Source: Phocaeicola massiliensis B84634 = Timone 84634 = DSM 17679 = JCM 13223 | Lineage (GTDB): Bacteria; Bacteroidota; Bacteroidia; Bacteroidales; Bacteroidaceae | Direction of reading: 5' to 3' | Assembly: GCF_000382445.1 (NCBI RefSeq) | Contig: NZ_KB905472.1 | Location: 1,615,766 to 1,679,765 of the forward strand | DNA: 64,000 nucleotides | Part shown: piece after piece, positions 29,260 through 38,052 of the stretch | How positions within the stretch are numbered: position 1 is the first letter of the stretch | How the letters are laid out: every line of letters begins with the position of its first letter | Notes under the pieces: model-generated | Told to the model about the DNA's origin: nothing | Databases searched by the model: none | What the model saw: the letters and a program-made list of their open reading frames with translations, nothing else | Made by a program: the position numbers and the translations under genes

Positions 29260-30762
29260 ATGAATAAAGAATTAGAAATGAATCCCAACCAATTAGTGGC
29301 TTTTATAGGTAAACCTTGTGCTGAATTTACCAAAGCAGATATCATACACTATATCCAAGAGAACGGTATCCGTATGGTTAATTTTATGTATCCGGCAGGA
29401 GACGGACGTTTGAAAACTCTTAATTTTGTAATTAACAACCTTGGATATCTGGATGCCATTCTTACATGTGGCGAACGAGTAGACGGTTCCAGCCTCTTTC
29501 CCTTTATAGAAGCCGGAAGTAGCGACCTTTATGTAATTCCACGTTTCCGCACGGCTTTCCTTGATCCATTTGCCGAAATTCCAACTCTTTCCATGCTTTG
29601 CTCTTTCTTTAATAAAGATGGCGAACCATTGGAAAGCTCTCCTGAACATACATTGCAAAAAGCATGCAAAGCTTTTACCAATGTCACCGGTATGGAGTTT
29701 CAGGCAATGGGAGAATTGGAATATTATGTAATTGCCCCTGATAGTGGAATGTTTCCGGCAACCGACCAGAAAGGCTACCATGAGTCTGCCCCCTATGCTA
29801 AATTTAATGATTTCCGCACACAGTGCATGGCTTATATTGCACAAGCCGGCGGACAAATCAAATACGGACATTCCGAAGTAGGCAATTTCACCCTGAACGG
29901 AATGATATACGAACAAAATGAAATTGAATTTCTGCCGGTTCGGGCTGAAGATGCTGCCGACCAACTGATGATTGCCAAATGGATCATTCGCAATCTGGCT
30001 TATAAAAATGGTTATGATATTACATTTGCACCGAAAATCACAACCGGAAAAGCCGGTTCGGGATTGCATATCCATATGCGCATCATGAAAGACGGACAAA
30101 ATCAGATGTTGCAAGACGGGGTATTGTCGGAGACAGCTCGCAAAGCCATTGCCGGAATGATGATTACAGCCCCTTCAATTACCGCTTTTGGCAATACAAA
30201 TCCAACTTCTTATTTCAGACTGGTTCCACACCAGGAAGCTCCCACAAACATTTGCTGGGGAGACCGCAACCGTTCTGTTCTGGTCCGGGTACCTTTGGGA
30301 TGGGCTGCCAAAACAGATATGTGCATAACTGCAAATCCGTTGGAAAGCCAAAGCAATTATGATACCACTCAAAAGCAGACAGTAGAAATGCGTTCACCGG
30401 ATGGCTCGGCCGACCTCTATCAATTAATTGCCGGACTGGCCGTAGCTTGCCGACATGGTTTTGAGCTGGAGAATGCACTGGACATAGCAGAAAAAACTTA
30501 TGTAAACGTAAATATTCACCAAAAAGAAAACGCAGACAAACTAAAAGCATTGGCACAACTGCCCGACAGTTGTACTGCTTCCGCTGAATGTCTGCAACAA
30601 CAACGTGAGATATTTGAAAAATATAATGTATTCAGTCCGGCCATGATTGATGGAATTATCAACAAACTACAAAGTTACAATGATAAAATTCTGCGTAGCG
30701 AACTGAAAGACAATCCTGAAGCAATGTTGGCCTTAGTAAACAGATATTTTCATTGCGGATAA
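29260..30762 (+). CDS. glnA: Glutamine synthetase, type I family
   Basis: ATP-dependent synthesis of glutamine from glutamate and ammonia, cytoplasmic, 500 residues. The beta-grasp domain is at the N-terminus (GIRMVNFMYPAGDGRLK). The catalytic domain has the metal glutamates in AMGELEYYVI, the GSGLHIHMRI histidine block and the NPTSYFRLVPHQEAPTNICW substrate loop, with WGDRNRSVLVRVPLGW following. The adenylylation loop sequence NLYDLPPE is not seen, so regulation by adenylylation is unlikely. A quite different type III enzyme is at 49269. A second Met (residue 6) is an alternative start. Confidence 0.93.
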   Translation: MNKELEMNPNQLVAFIGKPCAEFTKADIIHYIQENGIRMVNFMYPAGDGRLKTLNFVINNLGYLDAILTCGERVDGSSLFPFIEAGSSDLYVIPRFRTAFLDPFAEIPTLSMLCSFFNKDGEPLESSPEHTLQKACKAFTNVTGMEFQAMGELEYYVIAPDSGMFPATDQKGYHESAPYAKFNDFRTQCMAYIAQAGGQIKYGHSEVGNFTLNGMIYEQNEIEFLPVRAEDAADQLMIAKWIIRNLAYKNGYDITFAPKITTGKAGSGLHIHMRIMKDGQNQMLQDGVLSETARKAIAGMMITAPSITAFGNTNPTSYFRLVPHQEAPTNICWGDRNRSVLVRVPLGWAAKTDMCITANPLESQSNYDTTQKQTVEMRSPDGSADLYQLIAGLAVACRHGFELENALDIAEKTYVNVNIHQKENADKLKALAQLPDSCTASAECLQQQREIFEKYNVFSPAMIDGIINKLQSYNDKILRSELKDNPEAMLALVNRYFHCG

Positions 30763-30803
30763 GGTTTTACTAACGAAGTTTTATAAATAAGGCTCAGAAA
30801 AAG

Positions 30804-30850
30804 AACTTGCTCAAGCAATGAAGATAAACGGTCTTCTGCTTGAGCAAGTT
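30804..30850. terminator. Strong terminator between glnA and the 5'-nucleotidase gene
   Basis: AACTTGCTCAAGCA (30804-30817) and TGCTTGAGCAAGTT (30837-30850) form a perfect 14-bp stem, followed by TCATTTT on the + strand and preceded by an A-rich stretch. It serves both convergent genes. Confidence 0.8.
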
Positions 30851-30884
30851 TCATTTTATACAATCAGAATCTTACCGGATTGAA

Positions 30885-32510
30885 TTATCGTGCCTTTTCA
30901 ATGACAACCTCAGGTAACGGAGCTTTTCCCACAGAAACAGTTCCCCCCAAATTTCGTAAATAGTCAATAAAAACAACAGTCGGTTCAAGATTCAAATCAT
31001 TAAATTCTTTAATTGGTTTTTGAAATAGTCCTGCATCGTAACCATCTCCACCATCAGTAATAAAAGAATCCAGCACAACAATACATTTATCTGTATCCTT
31101 TATCTTTTTCCCTGTAACCAAATCAGTGACAGAAGTAACAGTCACTCCATCCGATGCCAAACCGATAGCCAAATGAGATGTCTGCAAAAAGCCATTCTTA
31201 TTAATACGACCATCAGCCAACAATTTCTTCAACTCCTTACCGGAGAAATGGAACGCAAGCAAATGTCCTTGGAAGGGTAACACATTCCCTGCGCGAAGCT
31301 TTGTCACCTCCCCTTTCAATATACTTGCACGTAAACCACCGTAATGATTTACCCCGACAACCGACTGCTTACCATATTTCTTCGATATCTGAGAATATTT
31401 ACGGAAAGTATCTGCATAAGATGCCGTCACATAAGCTCCCACCGTAGTATAATCTTTTTTATTAATATTACGGTCATGGATTAAATCATTCTCAGCCGTC
31501 GTGAGTACCTCCTCAAAACCATATTTATCCATTTCTTTGTTCACCAGCGAGTCAATAACCGAATTACCCTTTCCTGCTACACGAATGGTATCCCCGCCAA
31601 TATACTGAATAGTATACTTGCCTGCATCCTGTTTCACTTCAAAATTCAGTTTCCCCAAATGAGTGCCATTTACACCTGCTTGGATGACAGGAAGATGATT
31701 CACCTCAGCCAGCACCACTTTATGCGAATGACCGGAAATAATGGCATCCACACCTTCTATCCAAGGAAGCCGCTTTGCATTTTCTTCTTCAATCACATCG
31801 GGATTAGACATGTCCGTGCCAATGTGCATCAGCAACACCACCATATCCACTTTCCCTTCCTTTTTAAGACCGGTCGCAACCTGAACGCGTGCCGCATCCA
31901 CAGGATTTACGAAATCAATTCCTCTAATATTTTCAGACCGTGTCTTCACAGCCGTGTCCGTAGTTGTCAATCCTACAAAAGCAATCTTTACGCTGCCGCC
32001 ATTCTTAAGTGGCTGCACCACCATCTTGCAAGGCTCCAGCCATTCCAATGGAGCATGGTCGTCTTTTGCTACAATATTAGCTGCGATATAATCCATGCAT
32101 ACCGCTACTGTATCAACCAAGTAAGGCAATCCCCAGTCAAATTCATGATTGCCTATTGCCGACATCTTGACATCCATTTCCCTAAACATCTCCGGCAACG
32201 GGTTCCCGCGCGTGATTCTGGAGAAATAGCTGCCGCTGAAGTTATCTCCCACAGAGACAACGACAGTATTCTTATTCTTTGCTTTCTCGTCCAAAACTGC
32301 CTGAACCAATTCTGCGGCTCCGGGAACATTGCGGTCTTTCACAAATGCGCCATGAAAATCATTGAATGACAAAAACGAGATGGTATCGATGGCATTCCAA
32401 TCAGGACGGTGCCCTCCTTCATGAATTTGCCCGAATGCGATGAATGGCGAAGCAATTAACAGACCGCAACATAGAGCAGCCTTTTTCAAAAGTGTTCTAT
32501 TCATAATCAA
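30885..32510 (-). CDS. Exported 5'-nucleotidase / bifunctional metallophosphatase (UshA-like)
   Basis: 541 residues. A signal peptide (LLKKAALCCGLLIASPFIAFG) predicts export. The calcineurin-like domain has SFNDFHGAF, SVGDNFSGS, IGNHEFDWG and ISGHSHKV, the full set of metal ligands. The C-terminal 5'-nucleotidase domain (about 345-530) has GVNHYGGLRASILKGEVT and ITDGGDGYDAG. The start could be the second Met (32504), which keeps the whole signal peptide. The enzyme would release phosphate and nucleosides in the periplasm. Confidence 0.93.
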   Translation of the reverse strand: MIMNRTLLKKAALCCGLLIASPFIAFGQIHEGGHRPDWNAIDTISFLSFNDFHGAFVKDRNVPGAAELVQAVLDEKAKNKNTVVVSVGDNFSGSYFSRITRGNPLPEMFREMDVKMSAIGNHEFDWGLPYLVDTVAVCMDYIAANIVAKDDHAPLEWLEPCKMVVQPLKNGGSVKIAFVGLTTTDTAVKTRSENIRGIDFVNPVDAARVQVATGLKKEGKVDMVVLLMHIGTDMSNPDVIEEENAKRLPWIEGVDAIISGHSHKVVLAEVNHLPVIQAGVNGTHLGKLNFEVKQDAGKYTIQYIGGDTIRVAGKGNSVIDSLVNKEMDKYGFEEVLTTAENDLIHDRNINKKDYTTVGAYVTASYADTFRKYSQISKKYGKQSVVGVNHYGGLRASILKGEVTKLRAGNVLPFQGHLLAFHFSGKELKKLLADGRINKNGFLQTSHLAIGLASDGVTVTSVTDLVTGKKIKDTDKCIVVLDSFITDGGDGYDAGLFQKPIKEFNDLNLEPTVVFIDYLRNLGGTVSVGKAPLPEVVIEKAR

Positions 32511-32567
32511 TTAATAATAGGTGTTCATCCTCCCTCCTGCTCCCTATCGGAACTCCTTCAAACAGAA

Positions 32568-32575
32568 CAAAGATA
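32568..32575 (-). promoter_or_regulatory. -7 box of the 5'-nucleotidase gene
   Basis: TATCTTTG on the - strand, 57 bp before the start codon. Confidence 0.45.
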
Positions 32576-32642
32576 ACACTAGTTTCACAATCCCTATCAT
32601 GTTTCATTGACTATTTTTAATTCCACTTTCCCGACAGGGAAT

Positions 32643-32674
32643 AAAAAAGGCCAACGTATCCCTACATTGACCTT
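32643..32674 (-). terminator. Terminator of the tRNA operon
   Basis: On the - strand AAGGTCAA and TTGGCCTT pair (one G-T) around a 12-base loop, followed by TTTTTT. It lies 10 bp after the last tRNA. Confidence 0.75.
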
Positions 32675-32683
32675 CTTGCTTAG

Positions 32684-32756
32684 AGCGGAAAACGAGACTC
32701 GAACTCGCGACCCTAACCTTGGCAAGGTTATGCTCTACCAACTGAGCTATTTCCGC
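32684..32756 (-). tRNA. tRNA-Gly (GCC), copy 3 in the operon
   Basis: 73-nt cloverleaf, reading GCGGAAATAGCTCAGTTGG at the 5' end. The anticodon loop TTGCCAA gives anticodon GCC, and GTTCGAGTC marks the T arm. The 3' CCA is not encoded. It is identical to the copies at 32864 and 33192. Confidence 0.97.
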
Positions 32757-32774
32757 AATTATTCATTCTAACAG

Positions 32775-32855
32775 TGCCCAGAACAGGACTCGAACCTGCA
32801 TGCCTCTCGACACACGCACCTGAAACGTGCGCGTCTACCATTCCGCCACCTGGGC
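32775..32855 (-). tRNA. tRNA-Leu (CAG), copy 2
   Basis: 81-nt cloverleaf with a long variable arm (stem TGTC/GGCA). The anticodon stem CACGT/GCGTG closes the loop TTCAGGT, anticodon CAG. The acceptor is GCCCAGG/TCTGGGC with discriminator A and no encoded CCA. A different fold of the same stretch would give TTC, but the leucine-type variable arm supports CAG. Confidence 0.93.
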
Positions 32856-32863
32856 TTTTCGTG

Positions 32864-32936
32864 AGCGGAAAACGAGACTCGAACTCGCGACCCTAACCTT
32901 GGCAAGGTTATGCTCTACCAACTGAGCTATTTCCGC
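32864..32936 (-). tRNA. tRNA-Gly (GCC), copy 2
   Basis: 73 nt, same sequence as the Gly genes at 32684 and 33192, anticodon GCC. It lies 8 bp upstream of a Leu-CAG gene, forming a Gly-Leu pair that is repeated at 33065-33264. Confidence 0.97.
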
Positions 32937-32951
32937 AATTATCCATTCCGA

Positions 32952-33038
32952 TGGTGAAGGAAATGAGACTCGAACTCACACGACATAACTGTCACCACCC
33001 CCTCAAAGTGGCGCGTCTACCAATTCCGCCATTCCTCC
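32952..33038 (-). tRNA. tRNA-Leu (GAG), CCA encoded
   Basis: 87 nt with CCA. It begins GGAGGAATGGCGGAATTGG. The anticodon stem CCACT/GGTGG closes the loop TTGAGGG, anticodon GAG. It has a leucine-type variable arm. The 3' end is CCTTC-A-CCA, so the CCA is in the DNA (32952-32954), unlike the other five genes of the operon. Confidence 0.94.
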
Positions 33039-33064
33039 ATCAACTTAGAAATTCTTGTGAGCAG

Positions 33065-33145
33065 TGCCCAGAACAGGACTCGAACCTGCATGCCTCTCGA
33101 CACACGCACCTGAAACGTGCGCGTCTACCATTCCGCCACCTGGGC
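33065..33145 (-). tRNA. tRNA-Leu (CAG), copy 1
   Basis: 81 nt, same sequence as 32775-32855, anticodon CAG, no encoded CCA. Confidence 0.93.
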
Positions 33146-33191
33146 TTTTCTGTGTAACTCGCTTGTTACTACGCACAAGATTTCTTTCGTG

Positions 33192-33264
33192 AGCGGAAAA
33201 CGAGACTCGAACTCGCGACCCTAACCTTGGCAAGGTTATGCTCTACCAACTGAGCTATTTCCGC
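33192..33264 (-). tRNA. tRNA-Gly (GCC), copy 1 (first in the operon)
   Basis: 73 nt, anticodon GCC, no encoded CCA. It is the promoter-proximal gene; the -7 box is 53 bp upstream. Confidence 0.97.
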
Positions 33265-33316
33265 AACTTCCGCTTTCGGCTTCTGATATTCATCAGCTGT
33301 TTCCCGATTGCGGATG

Positions 33317-33347
33317 CAAAGGTAGTGCTTTTTTCTAAACCTCCAAA
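33317..33347 (-). promoter_or_regulatory. Promoter of the tRNA operon (textbook Bacteroidetes type)
   Basis: On the - strand TTTG (33344-33347), then a 19-bp spacer, then TACCTTTG (33317-33324). This matches the Bacteroides sigma-ABfr consensus TTTG-N19-TAnnTTTG exactly and is the best promoter in the window. Confidence 0.8.
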
Positions 33348-33438
33348 ACTTTTCCGTACTTTTTATAATACATTTATTACATTATTTCACCAAATTCCTC
33401 ATTATCAATACAAATTGGAATTAAGTTTTTCTTATATA

Positions 33439-34602
33439 TCACGACATACGGTCTCTATAATCTTCATATCTGAAACTCTTATATACCTCTAAGGTATCGT
33501 TTGTATGCCAAATGGCAATAGAAGGATGATGAATTCCATTGAACATATTCGTCTTCACCATGGTATAATGAATCATATCTTCCAACACGATTCGTTCGCC
33601 TATCTGTAAGGGATGGTCAAAGCGCCAACTACCCATATAATCACCACTCAAACAACTGTTTCCACCTAAACGATAGATATAGTCTTCCGGCCGGGCTGTC
33701 TTTACAGCTTCGGCAGGCAGTGTGTCGGCTCCGCGCACTGTCGGCTGATAAGGCATTTCGAGACAATCGGGCATGTGGCAGGTAAAGCTGACGTCAAGGA
33801 CAGCGGTCTTAATGCCACGGCTTTCAACAATATCAACCACCGAGGCCACAAGAGGACCGGTTTGCCAGGTGAAAGCAGAACCCGGCTCCAAAATAATCTC
33901 CAGATGAGGATAGCGCGCTTTCAATTCCTTTAAAAGAGTCACGAGATGATCTGTGTCATAATCCTTACGTGTCATCAGGTGACCTCCACCCAAATTCAAC
34001 CATTTTATCTGGGAAAACCAGCGAGAAAACTTTGCTTCAATATGCTTCAGTGTATGCTCCAGCTCATAAGAACCGGATTCGCAATGGCAATGGCAATGAA
34101 ATCCCTCAATACCGGCAGGCAGTGTATCGGGCAACAAATCGGCAGTAACTCCGAAGCGGGTACCGGGAGCACAAGGGTTATAAAGTTCCACTTCTACTTC
34201 CGAGTATTCGGGATTGATGCGGATACCACAGGAAATCTTTTCCTCATTTGCTTCAATCTCCGGATAAAAATGCCGGAACTGATTAAAAGAATTAAATGTA
34301 ATATGGCTGCTGCACTTCATGATAACAGGAAAATCGGTTTCGGTATATGCAGGAGAATAAGTATGTGCTTTGCTCCCAAACTCTTCATAAGCCAAACGCG
34401 CTTCATAAACCGAACTGGCAGTTGTATATCTGATATACTCTCTGAAAATGGGAAATGACTTCCACATAGCAAAGGATTTAAAAGCAAGGATAATCTCTAC
34501 CCCCGCCTTATCAGCAACACTCTTTATCAAACTCAGATTCTTTCTGAGTAATTTTTCATCCATCACATAACATGGAGACGGTACTTTATCTATATCTATC
34601 AT
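33439..34602 (-). CDS. nspC: Carboxynorspermidine decarboxylase
   Basis: PLP-dependent enzyme, 387 residues, that removes CO2 from carboxyspermidine or carboxynorspermidine in the polyamine route used by Bacteroides in place of SpeE. The PLP lysine is in ILAFKSFAMW (about Lys42), as in alanine-racemase-fold decarboxylases. EGFHCHCHCESGSYE, NLGGGHLMTRKDYD and ILEPGSAF are conserved PLP-phosphate and dimer motifs. The second-domain residue block GGNSCLSGDYMG carries the catalytic Cys. It follows uvrD by 28 bp. potD and potC at the right end may bring in related polyamines. Confidence 0.93.
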   Translation of the reverse strand: MIDIDKVPSPCYVMDEKLLRKNLSLIKSVADKAGVEIILAFKSFAMWKSFPIFREYIRYTTASSVYEARLAYEEFGSKAHTYSPAYTETDFPVIMKCSSHITFNSFNQFRHFYPEIEANEEKISCGIRINPEYSEVEVELYNPCAPGTRFGVTADLLPDTLPAGIEGFHCHCHCESGSYELEHTLKHIEAKFSRWFSQIKWLNLGGGHLMTRKDYDTDHLVTLLKELKARYPHLEIILEPGSAFTWQTGPLVASVVDIVESRGIKTAVLDVSFTCHMPDCLEMPYQPTVRGADTLPAEAVKTARPEDYIYRLGGNSCLSGDYMGSWRFDHPLQIGERIVLEDMIHYTMVKTNMFNGIHHPSIAIWHTNDTLEVYKSFRYEDYRDRMS

Positions 34603-34630
34603 ATGATTAAATCTTTCTATGTAAAAACTA

Positions 34631-36937
34631 TTATTCTACCACCTTAAATCGTGCAAACTTTAACAACAGTTGTTTTTCCCCTGCATTACGGAAACGTACG
34701 GTTGCCTTACTGTTTTCTCCGGTCCCTTCTATTTTTATCACATCGCCGATACCAAAACGTTCATGTTCTATCACCTGACCGGCCTGCACATTTATAGGTA
34801 ATGTGGCAGATGTCGGCGACTTCCCACCCATCGCTGTTCCTATCTTTGTCAAATTACGTGGTACCGTAGGACGAATCATCTCCACTTTCGGTTTTCCGCC
34901 CAATTGCGGACGCTCATTTTGTTCGCGGCGGAAACGACCGGCTCCCTCGTCTATCCTTCTTGCCAATTGCTCCTCTTGCGGCAACTGCAAGAAATGCGCA
35001 TCAATATCTTTCAAGAAACGGCTCGGACTGCTGAACTCCATCTTTCCGTATTTAAAACGGCTTTTGGCAAAAGAAAGATAACAATGTTCTTCGGCGCGGG
35101 TTATCGCCACATAGAACAAGCGACGTTCTTCTTCCAGCTCTTTATAAGAATTGAGCGACAATGCACTGGGAAATAAGTTCTCTTCCAGCCCCACAACAAA
35201 CACATTTTTAAATTCCAATCCTTTGGCAGAATGAATGGTCATCAACGTTATTTTCTCACTATCTCTTTCTTTATCATTATCCTGATCTGTCAGCAAAGAT
35301 ACTTCAGATAAGAAGTCCGTTAAACGGATATTTGCGCTGCCTTCTTCCTCACGTGTGGCACAAAAGTCGTGCATACCATTTATCAATTCCTCTATATTTT
35401 CCTGCCGGCTCAAATTCTCAGGATCATTGCTCTGATAAATTTCATTCATAATACCCGACTGGCGCACAATCAGCGTACCTACTTCATACGCGCTTTTCTT
35501 TGCCGCCTCTTTTATAAAGTTTTCTATCACTTCACGAAAGCCCTGCAACTTGGCATGCGTACCTTTATTGATAGATACTCCATAAGCCAACGGGTCTTCC
35601 AATACTTTCCAGAGGCTGACATGATTCAGCGTAGCAGCATCTATAATCTTGTTCAACGTAGTGTCGCCTATCCCCCGCGCCGGATAATTCACCACCCGTT
35701 TGAAAGCCTCTTCATCATTCGGATTGACAGCCAGACGAAAATAAGAAATAATATCCTTTATTTCCTTGCGTTGATAAAACGATAATCCTCCATAAATTTT
35801 ATAGGGCAAGCTACGCTTACGCAAAGCCTCTTCAAAAATACGGCTCTGAGCATTGGTACGATATAGAATAGCAAAATCATTGTATGAATAATGTTCGCGT
35901 GAGCGAAGCTTCACTATCTGATTGGCAACAATCTCACCCTCTTCCACATCACTATATGCACTAAACACTCCGATAGGCTCCCCTTTCGCCTTTTCGGAAA
36001 ACACTTCTTTGCGAATTTGCTCGCTATTCTTTTCTATCAGACTGTTGGCTGCACAAACTATGGTTTGAGTAGAACGGTAATTCTGCTCAAGCTTAAAGAG
36101 TCTGGCACCTTTATAGAGTTGCGTAAACTTCAGTATATTGTCAATATTCGCACCCCGGAAAGAGTAAATGCTTTGTGCATCATCACCCACCACGCATACA
36201 TGCTGATGTTCTTTAGTAAGTTGGAGCACAATGCTATGCTGTGCAAAATTCGTATCCTGATACTCGTCTACCAATACATATCGGAATTGTCCGGCATATT
36301 TTTGACGAATCTCAGGATGGTCTCGGAACAACAAATAAGTATAGACCAACAAATCATCAAAATCCATGGCATCACTCTGCCTGCAACGCTCCCAATAACG
36401 ACGATAGATATCGCGTGTGGCCGGCACTTTGGCATTCACATCATTCTGATAAAGTTCTGCATTTGATGCATACGCATCCGGTAACACCAAATGATTCTTT
36501 GCGTTACTGATACGTGACTGAATCATTCCCGGTTTGTATGTCTTATCATCCAAATGCATTTCTTTCACTATAGACTTGATCAGACTCTTTGAGTCCGAAG
36601 AATCATAAATAGTGAAACTGGAGGTAAAGCCGATGACTTGTGCCTCCGCCCGCAGAATACGCGAAAAGATGGAATGAAAAGTTCCCATCCATAAATAGCG
36701 GGCCTCCTCACCCACCCGGCGGGCAATACGCTCCTTCATCTCGCGTGCAGCCTTGTTGGTAAATGTCAATGCCAGAATAGACCACGGCTTATATCCTTGT
36801 TCTAACAAATAAGCTATTTTATAAGTCAGCACACGCGTTTTCCCCGACCCTGCTCCGGCAATTACCAGAGAGGGACCGTCATTATAAAGCACTGCATTGC
36901 GCTGGCTCTCATTAAGTTCTTCCAAATAATTAGTCAT
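34631..36937 (-). CDS. pcrA: ATP-dependent 3'-5' DNA helicase, UvrD/PcrA family
   Basis: About 768 residues from the preferred ATG at 36937 (MTNYLEELNESQRNAV). Motif I is GAGSGKTRVL, motif II VDEYQDTN, motif III SIYSFRGA, and motif VI VAITRAEEH. The C-terminus (VIEHERFGIGDVIKIEG to the end) is the Tudor-like PcrA tail that contacts RNA polymerase in other bacteria. The frame is open to an ATG at 36997, but a -7 box lies inside that extension (36957-36964), so the longer start would be upstream of its own promoter. An ATG at 36946 is the other option. Confidence 0.93.
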   Translation of the reverse strand: MTNYLEELNESQRNAVLYNDGPSLVIAGAGSGKTRVLTYKIAYLLEQGYKPWSILALTFTNKAAREMKERIARRVGEEARYLWMGTFHSIFSRILRAEAQVIGFTSSFTIYDSSDSKSLIKSIVKEMHLDDKTYKPGMIQSRISNAKNHLVLPDAYASNAELYQNDVNAKVPATRDIYRRYWERCRQSDAMDFDDLLVYTYLLFRDHPEIRQKYAGQFRYVLVDEYQDTNFAQHSIVLQLTKEHQHVCVVGDDAQSIYSFRGANIDNILKFTQLYKGARLFKLEQNYRSTQTIVCAANSLIEKNSEQIRKEVFSEKAKGEPIGVFSAYSDVEEGEIVANQIVKLRSREHYSYNDFAILYRTNAQSRIFEEALRKRSLPYKIYGGLSFYQRKEIKDIISYFRLAVNPNDEEAFKRVVNYPARGIGDTTLNKIIDAATLNHVSLWKVLEDPLAYGVSINKGTHAKLQGFREVIENFIKEAAKKSAYEVGTLIVRQSGIMNEIYQSNDPENLSRQENIEELINGMHDFCATREEEGSANIRLTDFLSEVSLLTDQDNDKERDSEKITLMTIHSAKGLEFKNVFVVGLEENLFPSALSLNSYKELEEERRLFYVAITRAEEHCYLSFAKSRFKYGKMEFSSPSRFLKDIDAHFLQLPQEEQLARRIDEGAGRFRREQNERPQLGGKPKVEMIRPTVPRNLTKIGTAMGGKSPTSATLPINVQAGQVIEHERFGIGDVIKIEGTGENSKATVRFRNAGEKQLLLKFARFKVVE

Positions 36938-36956
36938 ACGTTTCATCTTTCGTCCG

Positions 36957-36964
36957 CAAAGATA
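36957..36964 (-). promoter_or_regulatory. -7 box of the pcrA-nspC operon
   Basis: TATCTTTG on the - strand, 19 bp before the preferred pcrA start codon. It decides against the start at 36997. Confidence 0.55.
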
Positions 36965-37081
36965 GAGAAAGTTTGAGTTTATCTGAACATTTCGCATGGC
37001 AATAATGTTATTATAATAGAAGTTTAATTCAAAACTCGACTTAAAATGAATATAATATTAACAACTTTAATTTCTCTAGTT

Positions 37082-37663
37082 ATGACTTACGAAATGCCCA
37101 AACTCCCGTATGCAAACGACGGGCTCGAACCTGTAATCAGCCAGGCCACTATAGATTACCATTATGGTAAGCACCTGCAAACTTATGTAAACAACCTTAA
37201 CGCACTTGTGCCGGGTACTGAATTCGAAGGCAAGAGCGTGGAAGAAATTGTCGCCACTGCTCCCGATGGAGGTATCTTTAACAATGCCGGACAAGTATTG
37301 AATCATACATTATATTTCCTTCAGTTTACTCCGCAGCCCAACAAGCACGAACCATCAGGCAAACTGGCCGAAGCTATCAAACGTGACTTTGGGAGCTTTG
37401 ACAACTTCAAGAAAGAAATGAATAACGCTTCCACTACCCTGTTCGGTTCAGGATGGACATGGCTTTCAGTTGATAAAGACGGGAAACTGCATATCACTAA
37501 AGAAGCTAATGGCAGCAACCCGTGGCGTCATGGATTGAAACCGCTACTAGGCTTCGATGTCTGGGAACACGCTTATTATCTGGATTACCAGAACCGCCGT
37601 GCCGACCACATAAACAAGCTGTGGGAAATCATCGATTGGGACATTGTAGAAAAACGAATGTAA
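37082..37663 (+). CDS. sodB: Superoxide dismutase, Fe/Mn family
   Basis: 193 residues from the ATG at 37082 (MTYEMPKLPYANDGLEP), the usual length and start for Bacteroides SOD. The open frame begins at 37046, but the extra 12 residues (MNIILTTLISLV) are not part of the family. Metal ligands are His in IDYHYGKH, His in VLNHTLYF, and Asp and His in FDVWEHAYYLDYQ. Bacteroides enzymes of this type work with iron or manganese (family knowledge). It is monocistronic; the inverted repeat at 37700-37775 with its T-run can act as terminator. Confidence 0.96.
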   Translation: MTYEMPKLPYANDGLEPVISQATIDYHYGKHLQTYVNNLNALVPGTEFEGKSVEEIVATAPDGGIFNNAGQVLNHTLYFLQFTPQPNKHEPSGKLAEAIKRDFGSFDNFKKEMNNASTTLFGSGWTWLSVDKDGKLHITKEANGSNPWRHGLKPLLGFDVWEHAYYLDYQNRRADHINKLWEIIDWDIVEKRM

Positions 37664-37699
37664 TAGTCCGAACGCCACACTAAGCACCTAATCATATTC

Positions 37700-37775
37700 A
37701 GAGGGTGTGCCAAAACGTTGATAATGCTATCATTTTAACAAAGAGATAGACCATTTCAGTTTTGACACATCCTCT
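37700..37775. mobile_element. MITE-like inverted-repeat element A; also a likely sodB terminator
   Basis: The left end AGAGGGTGTGCCAAAAC and the reverse complement of the right end AGAGGATGTGTCAAAAC match at 15 of 17 positions. The element is 76 bp and is followed by TTTTTT. Its left end also matches, for about 37 bp, the right end of element B at 38722-38962 in inverted orientation. Confidence 0.6.
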
Positions 37776-37875
37776 TTTTTGTACTTTCGGTTTCCACCCG
37801 AAGTTTTGCACACCGGCAAAAACAGGGGGAGGTAAGCGAATCAAATCTTGATGCAGGATATGACGGAGCCTGACA

Positions 37876-38027
37876 CGATACATATATATGTATAGGCCAA
37901 TGCGTACGTCCGTGTTGCTCAATGCGTACGTACGTGTTGACCAATGCGTACGTACGTGTGACCCAATGCGAATATTCACGTTGCCAATATGAATATTCGC
38001 GTTGCCAATGTGAATATACACGCTAGC
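37876..38027. repeat. Tandem array, 7 units of 21-22 bp, changing palindromic cores
   Basis: Units start at 37876, 37898, 37920, 37942, 37964, 37985 and 38006. Units 2 to 7 begin CAATG or CAATA and end in TTGC, TGACC or TAGC. The cores are ACATATATATGT (unit 1), CGTACGTCCG (2), CGTACGTACG (3 and 4), GAATATTC (5 and 6) and GAATATAC (7). The flanks stay constant while the core palindrome changes in blocks along the array. Confidence 0.8.
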
Positions 38028-38052
38028 CATGCAGCCCACACCGGATGTTGCC

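Noticed and set aside
29293..30114. 273-aa open frame on the - strand
   Set aside because: It is antisense to the type I glutamine synthetase and has no promoter.
33045..33233. 62-aa open frame over the tRNA cluster
   Set aside because: It reads through tRNA-Leu and tRNA-Gly sequence.
37876..38027. CRISPR array
   Set aside because: There is no constant repeat separated by unique spacers. The unit is 22 bp in total, the palindrome itself varies, and no cas gene is in the window.
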